Source: Proteus vulgaris (lineage in GTDB: Bacteria; Pseudomonadota; Gammaproteobacteria; Enterobacterales; Enterobacteriaceae). Taken from it: a stretch of DNA of 64,000 nt. Positions 18,628 to 27,429 of this stretch are shown here, piece after piece. Within the stretch, counting starts at the first letter, position 1. Each line of letters begins with the position of its first letter. Made by a program: the position numbers and the translations under genes. The notes below the pieces were generated by a model. That model searched no databases, was not told where the DNA came from, and saw nothing but the letters and a program-made list of their open reading frames with translations. Location of the stretch: NCBI RefSeq assembly GCF_023100685.1, contig NZ_CP090064.1, positions 1,426,001 through 1,490,000 on the forward strand, read 5' to 3'.

Positions 18628-18976
18628 TTTTACGCCTCGTTATCATCCAAGTTAGGCATTTGGCTTTAAGCCTTATTATTTGCCCTTGGTTAAATTATTG
18701 TTAGGAATCCAATGCTTTCATCAAATGATGATCCCAAAAAATGGGATTTAAAGCATAACCTTAACGACATAAAGTCTACAATGAACTTAAAAAGTTACAA
18801 GTAATCCTTTAAAATTCGACTTAAAATTTTAAAAAGATCTGCCTAATTCCACAATGGGTAAGATTCTGTATTTTTGTTAAATTTATTGTAACTATATGAT
18901 TTAGGTTATAAATACTTTTGACTTATCTTAAATGATATCGAGGTGTTCTGAGTATTAGGAAAACTCTTAAATTTCA
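18628..18976 (-). promoter_or_regulatory. ompA promoter and long 5' leader
   Basis: A 350-base gap between sulA and ompA. On the minus strand TTGTAA (18795-18800) and TAGACT (18773-18778) are 16 bases apart, and this block resembles the E. coli ompA promoter region. The leader would be about 140 nt. Just before the start, GATAACGAGGCG followed by an A-rich spacer is nearly identical to the E. coli ribosome site, the target of the small RNA MicA. No gene is seen here. Confidence 0.6.
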
Positions 18977-19528
18977 CTAATGGTAGTGAATTGAATGAAT
19001 TTTTACGGAATTCAAATGTCGTTTAGATGCATTAGTACTTTCTAAATGGATATTTGTATTAATTTGTTGACGCATGATAAACCCCAAGCTTTTACCTTTG
19101 CTTGCAGCAGATTCTAATCTTTTCATCTCTTCTGGCGATATTTCTGGTAACCAAGCTAGAACGACACTGTAATTTCCACTCATTAATGCTTTTTCCATCA
19201 AATCAACCGTATTTATTCTATTTGCATGATTTAATTGGATTATTTTATCAAGAGGTAATCCTACGTTTTTCAACCAAGAACGATTGAGTTTTTGTTGTGG
19301 GCTTAACCACAATAACCAACGTGATTCATGGCTATACTGTTTTAGTAATGGCAAAAGGATGTGATTAATAACGAGCGGATTTTGGTAGAGAAGTTCACTT
19401 ACCATGCCTTGTTTATTATTACTTTCCGTAGTAACCATTGCTGAAGGGATAGATAGAGGTAATACCTCATTCGAGATCTCTTGGAGAATGGTGTTTTGTC
19501 TTGTCGGAGATGATGTTGAGATTTTCAT
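18977..19528 (-). CDS. sulA: SOS cell-division inhibitor SulA
   Basis: Binds FtsZ and blocks Z-ring assembly after DNA damage; degraded by Lon. 183 residues against 169 in E. coli. The conserved core is intact: VSELLYQNPLVINHILLPLL, RWLLWLSPQQKLNR, WLKNVGLPLDKIIQL and the C-terminal region including GFIMRQQ. The short tail SIHYH resembles the Lon-recognition end of E. coli SulA. A LexA box overlaps the promoter region 22 bases upstream of the ATG. Located upstream of ompA as in E. coli. Confidence 0.95.
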   Translation of the reverse strand: MKISTSSPTRQNTILQEISNEVLPLSIPSAMVTTESNNKQGMVSELLYQNPLVINHILLPLLKQYSHESRWLLWLSPQQKLNRSWLKNVGLPLDKIIQLNHANRINTVDLMEKALMSGNYSVVLAWLPEISPEEMKRLESAASKGKSLGFIMRQQINTNIHLESTNASKRHLNSVKIHSIHYH

Positions 19529-19549
19529 GTTTACCTCTGCCTATATGTA

Positions 19550-19565
19550 CTGTATGAATATACAG
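19550..19565. promoter_or_regulatory. LexA (SOS) box of sulA
   Basis: CTGTATGAATATACAG matches the LexA consensus CTGT-N8-ACAG with an AT-rich centre and is almost a perfect palindrome. It lies 22 bases upstream of the sulA start, so sulA is predicted to be under SOS control. Confidence 0.92.
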
Positions 19566-19759
19566 TATCTCTAAATTTCGCTTAAATCAAGCTCAATTTT
19601 TTGAAAGTTCCTCTCAAATTTTATGTAAATCTCTATTTTCAAGCTGTTAACTATTGGCAATAAAAAGTAAATTCTTTATTGTTTCTATGGTAAGTTTCAT
19701 ATGCATGTTTTTGAATTCAAAGATAAAAAATTCACATCAATGTTTATGTTGGAGTTTTA

Positions 19760-20368
19760 ATGTCATTTTTACCTGAGCAACGGAAGGCTCATTTGCTATC
19801 GCGCATTGCGAAATATGGAGAGTTAACAACAAAGTCTCAATTTGGTGGTGTTAGCTTAATGATTGATGACGTTATGTTTGCTATCACGTCTGATAATCAA
19901 CTTTATTTAAAAGGAAGCGATTTTTTAGAGACGCTTTATAAGGCAACAAAAATGGAAGCCTATATTTATCTGAAAAAAGGAAAACCAATAACGTTACGTT
20001 ATTATAAAATCATGGATTCTTTATGGGAAAATCAGCAAAAATTAGATCAATATATTGATTTGTCATATCACTACAGCATGCAAGAGTATTTAGGCCAACG
20101 GAAAAGGCCATGCCGAATAAAAGATTTACCTAATTTAGGTGTCATATTAGAGAAAAGGCTAAGCCAAATTGGGGTTAATAAAGTTGAAGAGTTACGACTT
20201 ATTGGTGCCAAAGCCTGTTATTTGAAATTAATGCGCAGCCATAATTTAAAAAATAGTGAGATTTTACTTTCATTAGCGGGGGCAATAATGGGATGTCATC
20301 GTTCCGTGTTACCCAACCAACTAAAAGCAGAACTATTAGATTGGTATAATGAATTGTCTTTTCAATAA
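19760..20368 (+). CDS. sxy: Competence regulator Sxy (TfoX)
   Basis: Activator that works with CRP at CRP-S promoters of DNA-uptake genes. 202 residues. An N-terminal TfoX domain (residues about 10-100; FGGVSLMIDDVMFAI) and a C-terminal TfoX domain (LPNLGVILEKRLSQIGVNKV, a helix-hairpin-helix-like segment) are both present. TTGGAG lies upstream of the ATG. Divergent from sulA as in E. coli. Its presence suggests a regulated DNA-uptake regulon, though competence itself cannot be inferred. Confidence 0.93.
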   Translation: MSFLPEQRKAHLLSRIAKYGELTTKSQFGGVSLMIDDVMFAITSDNQLYLKGSDFLETLYKATKMEAYIYLKKGKPITLRYYKIMDSLWENQQKLDQYIDLSYHYSMQEYLGQRKRPCRIKDLPNLGVILEKRLSQIGVNKVEELRLIGAKACYLKLMRSHNLKNSEILLSLAGAIMGCHRSVLPNQLKAELLDWYNELSFQ

Positions 20369-20374
20369 AATAAA

Positions 20375-20435
20375 CCTAACGACAGTTATTTTCTCTAGTC
20401 CTCATATGAAATTAGAGAAAATAACGTCGATTAGG
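20375..20435. terminator. Long inverted repeat / bidirectional terminator between sxy and yccS
   Basis: GTTATTTTCTCTA pairs with TAGAGAAAATAAC (13 bp). The outer arms CCTAACGAC and GTCGATTAGG extend the stem with small bulges, giving about 22 paired positions around a 15-base loop. It lies between two convergent genes, so a shared terminator is the likely role. Confidence 0.7.
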
Positions 20436-20443
20436 CATTAACA

Positions 20444-22612
20444 CTAACGCTGTGATTCAAGTGCTTTATTTGTTTCTCCTTGCTCAATTATTTGAATGCA
20501 GTTAATGATTTGAGGGAGTAAATCTAGTAATAATCGAATCTGAGTAACAACTAATTGAATTCGCCCATCATCAGCATTAGGTAATGAATTGATCCGTTCA
20601 ATTAACTCGATATGAGGTTGTTTAAATGCTTTATCCTGCGCTGTTTTGTGACGCAAAGCAGCGTCGATATAACAAACAGTATCATTCAGCAACGTAAGTA
20701 TTGTTTCATCTTCGATTTTAGAACGATGAACACCAAGTGCTGAAATATAGCTAAGTAAGGTGTGATTCAAACAGAGTAACTGGAAAGCGACCTCTTGGGA
20801 GGCTTGATAACTTTTTGGCTCTGATGACATATTCGAGATAAGTGAAGCGAGTTCACCATCGCTACTATGAGCATTACGGCGAGCAATTCGATAATCTAAG
20901 CTATTATCTTTTCCTTGGTAATATTGAATAAGAATAGCATCAAGGTAATAGCAGTTATTTGTCATTGTTTTTTGAATAACAAAAGGTAATTGGCGGAACT
21001 TCCAATCAGGCCAGATAAAACTGACCGCAAACCATGCAATAGCACAACCAATTAAGGTATCAATAATTCGAGGAAGAGCGACATCGTAGCCTTCACCAAG
21101 TAAATTAAAACTTAGCAGAACTAATAATGTAATAAATAGCGTGGCATGTGCATATTGTATCGTTCTAAATGCAAAAAAGAGCGTGCCGGTGATAACGATT
21201 AATACCAGTTGTCCTTCAATAGAGGGTACAAAATATAAAATAGGGAAACCGATTAAAATACCAATAATGGTGCCACTTACACGTAATGTTAAGCGTCTAC
21301 GTGTTGCATTGTAGTTAGGCTGGCACACAAACAAGCTGGTTAATAGTATCCAATAGCCTCTGTCTAATTGGAAAAATTGAATAATTGCATAACCAATACA
21401 AAGCACGAGTGACATTCTAACTGCATGTCTAAAAAGTGCTGATTTAGGAGTAAGATGTTCTTTTATTCTTAATGCGATATCTCGCCATCCGGTTAAACCA
21501 TCATCGGAAAGTTGAGTTTCTTCTTTTTGGTCATGGGATATTTGGTACTGCTCTGTGCTAATACTGCGTAAAAGCGCATCAATCCCTTGAAGGTTTTGCA
21601 ATAAATTATTCAAAGGAGTCATTAATTGAGGTTCTGTGGTTGTATTTTTTAAATGATTGAGGGCATTTTCTAAATAATTAATGGAACGCTCGAGGGCGGG
21701 ATTATGCTGATATTTTTTATGCCAAAGAATTGATTGTGCAACTTGTTCACAAGCCCGAGCCTGCATAGAAAGTAAACGTTGAAAACGAAAAAGCACATCA
21801 CTGTGGCGCAATTCATTACTCAATAATTGATACTGGACATGAGATGAACTGGCTCTTTCATGAATATCTTGAGCTACAAAATAGTAATGAAGCGTAAAGC
21901 GACTACTGCGCTGACCTCTATCACCTTTTAGTCGGCTTAATAACGTGACTTTAGTTTGATTCATTGTGTCAATAAGCTGACTATTTGCCATAGCTAAACT
22001 ATAAAGTGAGTGTTGATAGTCATCTTCAATATCAGGATCAAATAAAGTTGCTTTTGCCTCGAGGTATGTTGCGAGTTGCTGGTAGCAACGAGTTAAATTA
22101 TCTTGCACAGGGCGAATAGGAAACAATAAGTGACCAACTAAGGTTAACGAGTTGTACCAAATAGCGCCTAGCAACAGCAAAATAGGTTGTTCATACCAAA
22201 TAGGGAAAATAGGCATACCGAGCATAGTGTAGATGGCAATTAATAAAGCACCAAAAGCAATGGTAGCGTAGCGTTGTCCTAGCGCGCCTAATAAAATAAA
22301 TCCCCAAGTTGAAATTGCTAGACCACAAAAGAATAAAATAGGGTAGGGATAAAGCAATCCTATTGATGCTGATGCAAGAAGAAAACAGCATAAGGTAATG
22401 ACCAGGTTTTTTAAACGCCCGACAAGTCTGTCATCTAAGTCCGTTAATGCGGCTGCGACCACACCTAAAGTCAGCGGAATGGTGTATTTAGGCTCTTGAC
22501 CTAACACCCAAGGAAACAAAGTCGTTCCTGTAAGTGCGATTATTATGCGAATATAATAGAGAAAGTGGCTATTATAGATAAATCGGCGGGCGCCATTTAG
22601 CAAAGTGAACAC
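20444..22612 (-). CDS. yccS: Inner membrane protein YccS (FUSC-like)
   Basis: Large inner-membrane protein of the YccS/YhfK family, related to aromatic-acid efflux FUSC proteins; physiological substrate unknown. It has 722 residues, close to E. coli YccS (about 720). Two blocks of transmembrane helices (about residues 15-160 and 385-515) are each followed by a large cytoplasmic domain. The second block contains the family motif RGYWILLTSLFVCQPNYNAT. The start is GTG with AAGGG about 8 bases upstream. Convergent with sxy, divergent from helD. Confidence 0.92.
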   Translation of the reverse strand: MFTLLNGARRFIYNSHFLYYIRIIIALTGTTLFPWVLGQEPKYTIPLTLGVVAAALTDLDDRLVGRLKNLVITLCCFLLASASIGLLYPYPILFFCGLAISTWGFILLGALGQRYATIAFGALLIAIYTMLGMPIFPIWYEQPILLLLGAIWYNSLTLVGHLLFPIRPVQDNLTRCYQQLATYLEAKATLFDPDIEDDYQHSLYSLAMANSQLIDTMNQTKVTLLSRLKGDRGQRSSRFTLHYYFVAQDIHERASSSHVQYQLLSNELRHSDVLFRFQRLLSMQARACEQVAQSILWHKKYQHNPALERSINYLENALNHLKNTTTEPQLMTPLNNLLQNLQGIDALLRSISTEQYQISHDQKEETQLSDDGLTGWRDIALRIKEHLTPKSALFRHAVRMSLVLCIGYAIIQFFQLDRGYWILLTSLFVCQPNYNATRRRLTLRVSGTIIGILIGFPILYFVPSIEGQLVLIVITGTLFFAFRTIQYAHATLFITLLVLLSFNLLGEGYDVALPRIIDTLIGCAIAWFAVSFIWPDWKFRQLPFVIQKTMTNNCYYLDAILIQYYQGKDNSLDYRIARRNAHSSDGELASLISNMSSEPKSYQASQEVAFQLLCLNHTLLSYISALGVHRSKIEDETILTLLNDTVCYIDAALRHKTAQDKAFKQPHIELIERINSLPNADDGRIQLVVTQIRLLLDLLPQIINCIQIIEQGETNKALESQR

Positions 22613-22726
22613 AAAAAGCCCTTAAATAAACAAGATGAAGATAATTACCTCTTAGAATATAGGGTTTATCACCGATTAAAAAGAGCTTAACAACAGACTA
22701 TTTGTTATTTATTGCAGGAATTACGT

Positions 22727-24778
22727 ATGGAACTGAAATCCACTCCGATGGGACAACGTTTAGCACAGCATCCTTATAATAGAGTCAAATTGTTAAATGC
22801 AGGTATTGAAGTCAGTGGTGAAAAACATCAGTATTTAATTCCTTTTAATGAATTGATTAATATTTACTGTAAAAAAGGGATTGTGTGGGGTGAATTAGAA
22901 TTTTTATTGCCGGAAGATAAAGTGGTTCGATTACATGGAACAGACTGGGAGGAAACTCAGCAGTTCTATCGATATCTATTCCAAACATGGCAAATGTGGA
23001 GTCAAGAAATGAGTGAAATCAGTGCTCAAGTTCTTGAGAAGCAACTCCATAATATTACTGAAATTATGCAATCCAATAAATGGATAAAACAATCTAAGCT
23101 TAGTGAAATTCAACAATCTATAAAAGAAAGCTTATCGGCTATTCCACTTCCACTTGAACGCCTTACCCAATTTGATAATTGCCAAGTACTTTATCAGCAA
23201 TGTTTAGAGTGGTTAAAACAAGGTGAATTACTTATTAATAAAGAAAATTCTGCGTGGATAACACAAATGCTAAATGAGCATGCGGAGTTTTTTAATACAA
23301 TTGAATCATCTCCACTCAATGGATCACAATGTCGTGCGGTTATTAATGGTGAAGAGAATATTTTAGTCTTAGCCGGGGCCGGAAGTGGTAAAACATCTGT
23401 ACTAGTCGCAAGAGTAGGATGGTTATTACGTCGAAATTTAGCACAAGCAGAGCAAATTTTGTTATTGGCATTTGGGCGTAAAGCGGCGCAAGAAATGAAT
23501 GAGCGTATTTCAGCGCGTTTAAATGCCGATATTATGGCGAAAACATTTCATGCATTAGCATTATCTATTATTCAACAAGCGACAAAAAAACAACCTAAAA
23601 TTAGTGAACTTGAAATAAATAGTGAAAAAAGAAGAGCGTTATTATTAGGCGAATGGCGAAATCAATGTCAGCAGAAAAAAGCGCAAGCAAAGGGATGGCG
23701 TGAATGGTTATCTCAAGAGCTTGATTGGGATATTCCAGAAGGTGAATTTTGGTATGATAGAAAATTAGAAAATCAAGTTGCTGTAAGGTTAGAGCGTTGG
23801 ATTGGCTTATTAAGAATGCAAGGCGGTAGTCAAAAATCACTAATTGAAAGTGTACAACCTGAATATACAGATGCATTCAAAAAATATTTAAAATTATTAT
23901 CGCCTTTATTAAAAGCATGGAAGATGGCATTAAAAGAAGAAGACGCGATAGATTTTTCCGGTTTATTACATCAAGCTATCAATCTTATTGAAAAAGGACG
24001 TTTTATTAGCCCATGGAAACATATACTTGTTGATGAATTTCAAGATATTTCGCCACTTAGAGCATCACTATTAACAGCATTAAAGCAGCAAAATAAACAA
24101 ACGTCTTTATTTGCTGTGGGTGATGATTGGCAGGCTATTTACCGTTTTAGTGGTGCTGAATTATTATTAACGACCTCTTTTCATCATTCATTTGGAGAAG
24201 GCGCCGAATGTGCATTAGATACGACCTACCGTTTTAATGACACAATTGGTGATGTTGCTAATACGTTTATTCAACAAAATCCGATGCAATTATCTAAGCC
24301 TTTAAATAGTCTAGTTAAAGGCAATAAAAAAGCGGTTGTTTTACTATCAGATGATCAACTTGAAAATCTATTAAATAAAATGAGTGGTTATGTTGGTGAC
24401 GATGAAACGATCCTTTTACTCGCCCGTTATCATTATTTAAAACCTGAACTATTAAAAAAAGCTAAGACACGGTGGCCTAAATTAAATTTAGAATTTATGA
24501 CTTTTCATGCATCGAAGGGGCAACAAGCTGATTACGTTATTATTTTAGGTTTGCAAGAAGGTAAAGATGCTTTCCCAGCACCTGCAAGGGAATCAATTAT
24601 TGAATTAGCGTTATTACCAAAAATTGAAGATTATCCTAATGCGGAAGAACGCCGTTTAATGTATGTGGCATTAACAAGAGCAAAAAAACAAGTATGGCTA
24701 TTATTTAATAAACAACAGCCATCTTGTTTTGTTTCGGAGCTAAAATCTCAAGGTGTTCCTATACAGCGAAAACCTTAG
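22727..24778 (+). CDS. helD: DNA helicase IV (HelD)
   Basis: UvrD/Rep-like superfamily 1 helicase with 3'-5' activity, linked to recombination. 683 residues against 684 in E. coli. An N-terminal family-specific domain (residues 1-190) precedes the helicase core. Core motifs include LAGAGSGKTS (Walker A), HILVDEFQDISP (motif II), VGDDWQAIYRFSG (motif III), TFHASKGQQADYV and RRLMYVALTRA (motif VI). The start at 22727 has CAGGAA upstream and matches the E. coli N-terminus (MELKSTPMGQRL). It ends two bases from convergent mgsA. Confidence 0.96.
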   Translation: MELKSTPMGQRLAQHPYNRVKLLNAGIEVSGEKHQYLIPFNELINIYCKKGIVWGELEFLLPEDKVVRLHGTDWEETQQFYRYLFQTWQMWSQEMSEISAQVLEKQLHNITEIMQSNKWIKQSKLSEIQQSIKESLSAIPLPLERLTQFDNCQVLYQQCLEWLKQGELLINKENSAWITQMLNEHAEFFNTIESSPLNGSQCRAVINGEENILVLAGAGSGKTSVLVARVGWLLRRNLAQAEQILLLAFGRKAAQEMNERISARLNADIMAKTFHALALSIIQQATKKQPKISELEINSEKRRALLLGEWRNQCQQKKAQAKGWREWLSQELDWDIPEGEFWYDRKLENQVAVRLERWIGLLRMQGGSQKSLIESVQPEYTDAFKKYLKLLSPLLKAWKMALKEEDAIDFSGLLHQAINLIEKGRFISPWKHILVDEFQDISPLRASLLTALKQQNKQTSLFAVGDDWQAIYRFSGAELLLTTSFHHSFGEGAECALDTTYRFNDTIGDVANTFIQQNPMQLSKPLNSLVKGNKKAVVLLSDDQLENLLNKMSGYVGDDETILLLARYHYLKPELLKKAKTRWPKLNLEFMTFHASKGQQADYVIILGLQEGKDAFPAPARESIIELALLPKIEDYPNAEERRLMYVALTRAKKQVWLLFNKQQPSCFVSELKSQGVPIQRKP

Positions 24779-24780
24779 AA

Positions 24781-25239
24781 TTATTTTAATCTTTCTTTTA
24801 AATAACCTTCGTAATCAGGAATTTTAATTGTAGATTCTTGTGAAAACAGAGGCGATGAAATTAAAAAGTTTGCGGTTGCACGATTGGTGGCAACCGGAAT
24901 ATTCCATACCGTTGCTAAGCGTAGAAGGGCTTTAACATCCGGGTCGTGGGGAACGGCGTTCAATGGATCCCAAAAGAAAATCATAATATCGATTTTCTTT
25001 TCAGCGATCATTGCACCTATTTGTTGGTCACCGCCCATTGGACCACTTAGCATTTGAGTAACACTTAGGCCGGTGTGGTGGTTAATTAAATTTCCTGTGG
25101 TTCCTGTAGCAAATAACTTATGTAGAGACAGTTGTTCACGATTATTTTGAACCCATTCAAGTAATGAGCTTTTGCAGTGATCATGGGCAACAAGCGCGAT
25201 ATTTTTTTCTTTTAAGAGCGTGCGGTCAATTTGTTCCAT
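24781..25239 (-). CDS. mgsA: Methylglyoxal synthase
   Basis: Converts dihydroxyacetone phosphate to methylglyoxal and phosphate, a glycolysis overflow bypass. 152 residues, family length. The signature [15 protein letters not shown] with the catalytic aspartate is present, as is the phosphate-binding TGTTGN and the histidine in [14 protein letters not shown]. Tail-to-tail with helD with almost no gap, as in E. coli. Confidence 0.97.
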   Translation of the reverse strand: MEQIDRTLLKEKNIALVAHDHCKSSLLEWVQNNREQLSLHKLFATGTTGNLINHHTGLSVTQMLSGPMGGDQQIGAMIAEKKIDIMIFFWDPLNAVPHDPDVKALLRLATVWNIPVATNRATANFLISSPLFSQESTIKIPDYEGYLKERLK

Positions 25240-25376
25240 TTGATACCTTTAAAAATAAATATAGTTATTGTTCCAGCTGTCAAAATACCTTTTTTTTATC
25301 TTACAAGCTATGAACGGATCAAGATACTATGATGTATCATAATATTTTCAATCTTCATGATGAACGGAGTATATAA

Positions 25377-25790
25377 ATGGTGGACTCAGACATTTATGAC
25401 ATTTTAAGAAGTGTCAAAACAATTGCACTTGTTGGTGCGAGTAGCAAAGAAGATCGCCCAAGCTATAAAGTCATGAAATTCTTATTAGAACAAGGTTATG
25501 ATGTTATTCCTGTAAACCCAGGTATGTCTGGACAAACATTGTTAGGTCAACAATGTTATACCTCATTAAAAGATATTCCTGTCTCGATTGATATGGTTGA
25601 TGTTTTCCGTCAATCATCTGCTGCATTAGAGATCGCAAAAGAAGCGATTGAAATTAATGCCAAAGTCTTATGGTTACAAATTGATGTGATTAATGAAGAT
25701 GCCAAAGAGTTAGCAGAAAAAGCAGGGTTACGAGTGGTTATGGATCGTTGTCCTAAAAAAGAAATCGAAGCGCATGGCCTTCCTTGGTAA
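25377..25790 (+). CDS. yccU: CoA-binding protein YccU
   Basis: Small Rossmann-fold protein of the CoA-binding family related to the N-terminal part of succinyl-CoA synthetase alpha; function unknown in detail. 137 residues. The glycine-containing loop TIALVGASSKEDRPSY, the strand VIPVNPG and the conserved VVMDRCPKKE near the C-terminus are family hallmarks. ATG start with CGGAG upstream. Confidence 0.92.
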   Translation: MVDSDIYDILRSVKTIALVGASSKEDRPSYKVMKFLLEQGYDVIPVNPGMSGQTLLGQQCYTSLKDIPVSIDMVDVFRQSSAALEIAKEAIEINAKVLWLQIDVINEDAKELAEKAGLRVVMDRCPKKEIEAHGLPW

Positions 25791-25803
25791 AAAATTAAAA
25801 TAA

Positions 25804-25829
25804 AATCGCCGAAAACAAATTCGGCGATT
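25804..25829. terminator. Bidirectional terminator between yccU and hspQ
   Basis: AATCGCCGAA and TTCGGCGATT form a 10-bp perfect stem with a 6-base loop, located between two convergent genes. T-rich sequence follows on both strands. Confidence 0.8.
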
Positions 25830-25869
25830 ATCATATTTATTCAGATCACGGCTTATTTAGATTATTCGG

Positions 25870-26190
25870 TTAATTTCGTAATCGTGGAGCCTGTAATTGG
25901 CTACGAATTGACTGCGATAGCTCATCCAATGAGTCATTATCTAAGTGTTCATCTGAAACTTCATAAGTTATCTGCGCTTCAGCAAGATAAGTATGAACGG
26001 GTTGTCCTTCATCATCTTCCATCACAACATGGTACCAAGGTGCTGCTCGCAAGGTCACATTAGATGCAATATCATCCTCATTAGGCTGATCAAGGGAATA
26101 TTCAGCATCCACATCGACAACAACGCCTAAGTAGCCGAGTAATTTATGTCTAACTTGCTGTCCTATCCCAAATTTGCTGGCGGTCATCAT
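25870..26190 (-). CDS. hspQ: Heat shock protein HspQ
   Basis: Small heat-induced protein that in E. coli and Yersinia acts as a specificity-enhancing factor for Lon and promotes degradation of mutant DnaA. About 105 residues with blocks [44 protein letters not shown] and the end LQAPRLRN. A near-perfect GGAGGTGAT precedes two adjacent ATGs. The first (26190) has the better spacing, the second (26187) gives the family N-terminus. Confidence 0.95.
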   Translation of the reverse strand: MMTASKFGIGQQVRHKLLGYLGVVVDVDAEYSLDQPNEDDIASNVTLRAAPWYHVVMEDDEGQPVHTYLAEAQITYEVSDEHLDNDSLDELSQSIRSQLQAPRLRN

Positions 26191-26387
26191 AGTATCACCT
26201 CCATATAGCCTTGCTTATTGGTTATATATATGAGGGCACAAAGTGAAATTTCAAGGATTTGAAAAAAATATAATCCTTTGCTTTCATTATGAATAAAGAA
26301 CCTCACAAAATCAGATTATCTATTGTATAAAGAAAAGACAATAACCTGAGTAGAATTTTTATTTTAACAACATTATCAGGAGAGCAT

Positions 26388-26669
26388 ATGAAAATGGGTA
26401 GAGAATATATTATTCAAGGGCATGTGCAGGGCGTTGGGTTTCGTTTTTTTACTTATCAATGGATGAAGAAACAACCAATAACAGGTTATGTTTGGAATCG
26501 TGATGACGGCAGTGTGGGCGTAAGAGCGTTTGCAAAGGAAGGTGTGCTTAAAGAATTTGAAAATTGGTTAGAAGCTGGTGGCCTTAGAGGCGCCAAAATT
26601 ACATTTTGGTCTGCTACATCTTGTGAATATGAATCAATGACAGATTTCTCAATCCGCCATTGTGAGTAG
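26388..26669 (+). CDS. yccX: Acylphosphatase
   Basis: Hydrolyses acyl phosphates to carboxylate and phosphate. 93 residues, usual length. The phosphate-binding loop GHVQGVGFRFFTY supplies the catalytic arginine, and the catalytic asparagine is in GYVWNRDDGSVGV. CAGGAG precedes the ATG. Divergent from hspQ and convergent with tusE, as in E. coli. Confidence 0.96.
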   Translation: MKMGREYIIQGHVQGVGFRFFTYQWMKKQPITGYVWNRDDGSVGVRAFAKEGVLKEFENWLEAGGLRGAKITFWSATSCEYESMTDFSIRHCE

Positions 26670-26706
26670 TGTGGTTTTTAGTTATTTATTATTAGAAGCT
26701 AATATT

Positions 26707-27036
26707 TTAAATACATTTAACGGGTTTAGGCAAACCAGCCAGTTTTGTGGCCTGCTTCGCTGGGCCTTTAGGAAATAGACGATAAAGGTAACGACTATTG
26801 CCTTTTTCTTCGCCATATTTTTGCGCAAGAGCTTTTACCAGCATACGAATAGCAGGGGAGGTATTAAATTCTAAATAAAATTGGCGAACAAAGCGGATAA
26901 TTTCCCAATGTTGCTCTGTTAGTTCAATTTCTTCTATTTCAGCTAATGTTGGAACTATATCTTCACTCCACTCATTGCTATTTTTTAGATAACCGTGACT
27001 ATCTGTCTCGATTTCTTTTCCGTTAAATACAAACAT
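26707..27036 (-). CDS. tusE: Sulfurtransferase TusE
   Basis: DsrC-family sulfur carrier that accepts sulfur from TusBCD and passes it to MnmA for 2-thiouridine formation in tRNA. 109 residues. The conserved blocks [15 protein letters not shown] (here YLEFNTSPA), [19 protein letters not shown] and the C-terminal PVKCI with the active cysteine next to last are present. The start at 27036 matches the family N-terminus ([12 protein letters not shown]). An upstream TTG at 27051 would add five residues, and neither has a strong ribosome site. Confidence 0.95.
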   Translation of the reverse strand: MFVFNGKEIETDSHGYLKNSNEWSEDIVPTLAEIEEIELTEQHWEIIRFVRQFYLEFNTSPAIRMLVKALAQKYGEEKGNSRYLYRLFPKGPAKQATKLAGLPKPVKCI

Positions 27037-27218
27037 GTGCTTTATGACCAATCAAAAATAATAGCGTTAATTTAGCAAAAATAAGGAAAATACCCAAGCA
27101 GAACCCATAAATCGTTGATTAATTAAGCCATTGACTTGTAATGCGTTTAATTTTACATCAAACAGTACAATAAGACCTTTACAATATAAGCCTAGATGTT
27201 TATATTGCTCCCCATTGC

Positions 27219-27306
27219 GGAGGGGTGGCCGAGCGGCTGAAGGCAGCGGTCTTGAAAACCGCCGATGGGAAACCATCCGAGAGTTCGAATCTCTCCTCCT
27301 CCGCCA
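27219..27306 (+). tRNA. serT: tRNA-Ser (anticodon TGA)
   Basis: An 88-base class II tRNA with encoded CCA. Acceptor GGAGGGG pairs with CTCCTCC, the discriminator is G, and the T arm is GAGAG-TTCGAAT-CTCTC. The anticodon loop CTTGAAA gives TGA at 27253-27255, and a long variable arm (GATGGGAAACCATC) is typical of serine tRNAs. The phage integrase gene lies 120 bases downstream, so the 3' end of this tRNA is the likely attachment site. The symbol follows the E. coli gene with this anticodon. Confidence 0.95.
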
Positions 27307-27323
27307 TCTCATCATCTCCTAGC

Positions 27324-27412
27324 GTCTCCTGAAGTCTCCTAATTCCAGTAAAATCAAATCTTCGCACTAAATCATTGTCTCCCGAAGTCTCTTAACGTCT
27401 CTTGAAAGCTCC
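27324..27412 (+). repeat. Short GTCTC direct repeats between tRNA and integrase
   Basis: Three related copies occur: GTCTCCTGAAGTCTCCTAA (27324-27342), GTCTCCCGAAGTCTCTTAA (27377-27395) and GTCTCTTGAAAGCTCC (27397-27412). Their place between the tRNA 3' end and the integrase fits arm-type integrase-binding sites of attL. This role is an inference. Confidence 0.5.
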
Positions 27413-27429
27413 ATTTTTTTGGGGTACAA

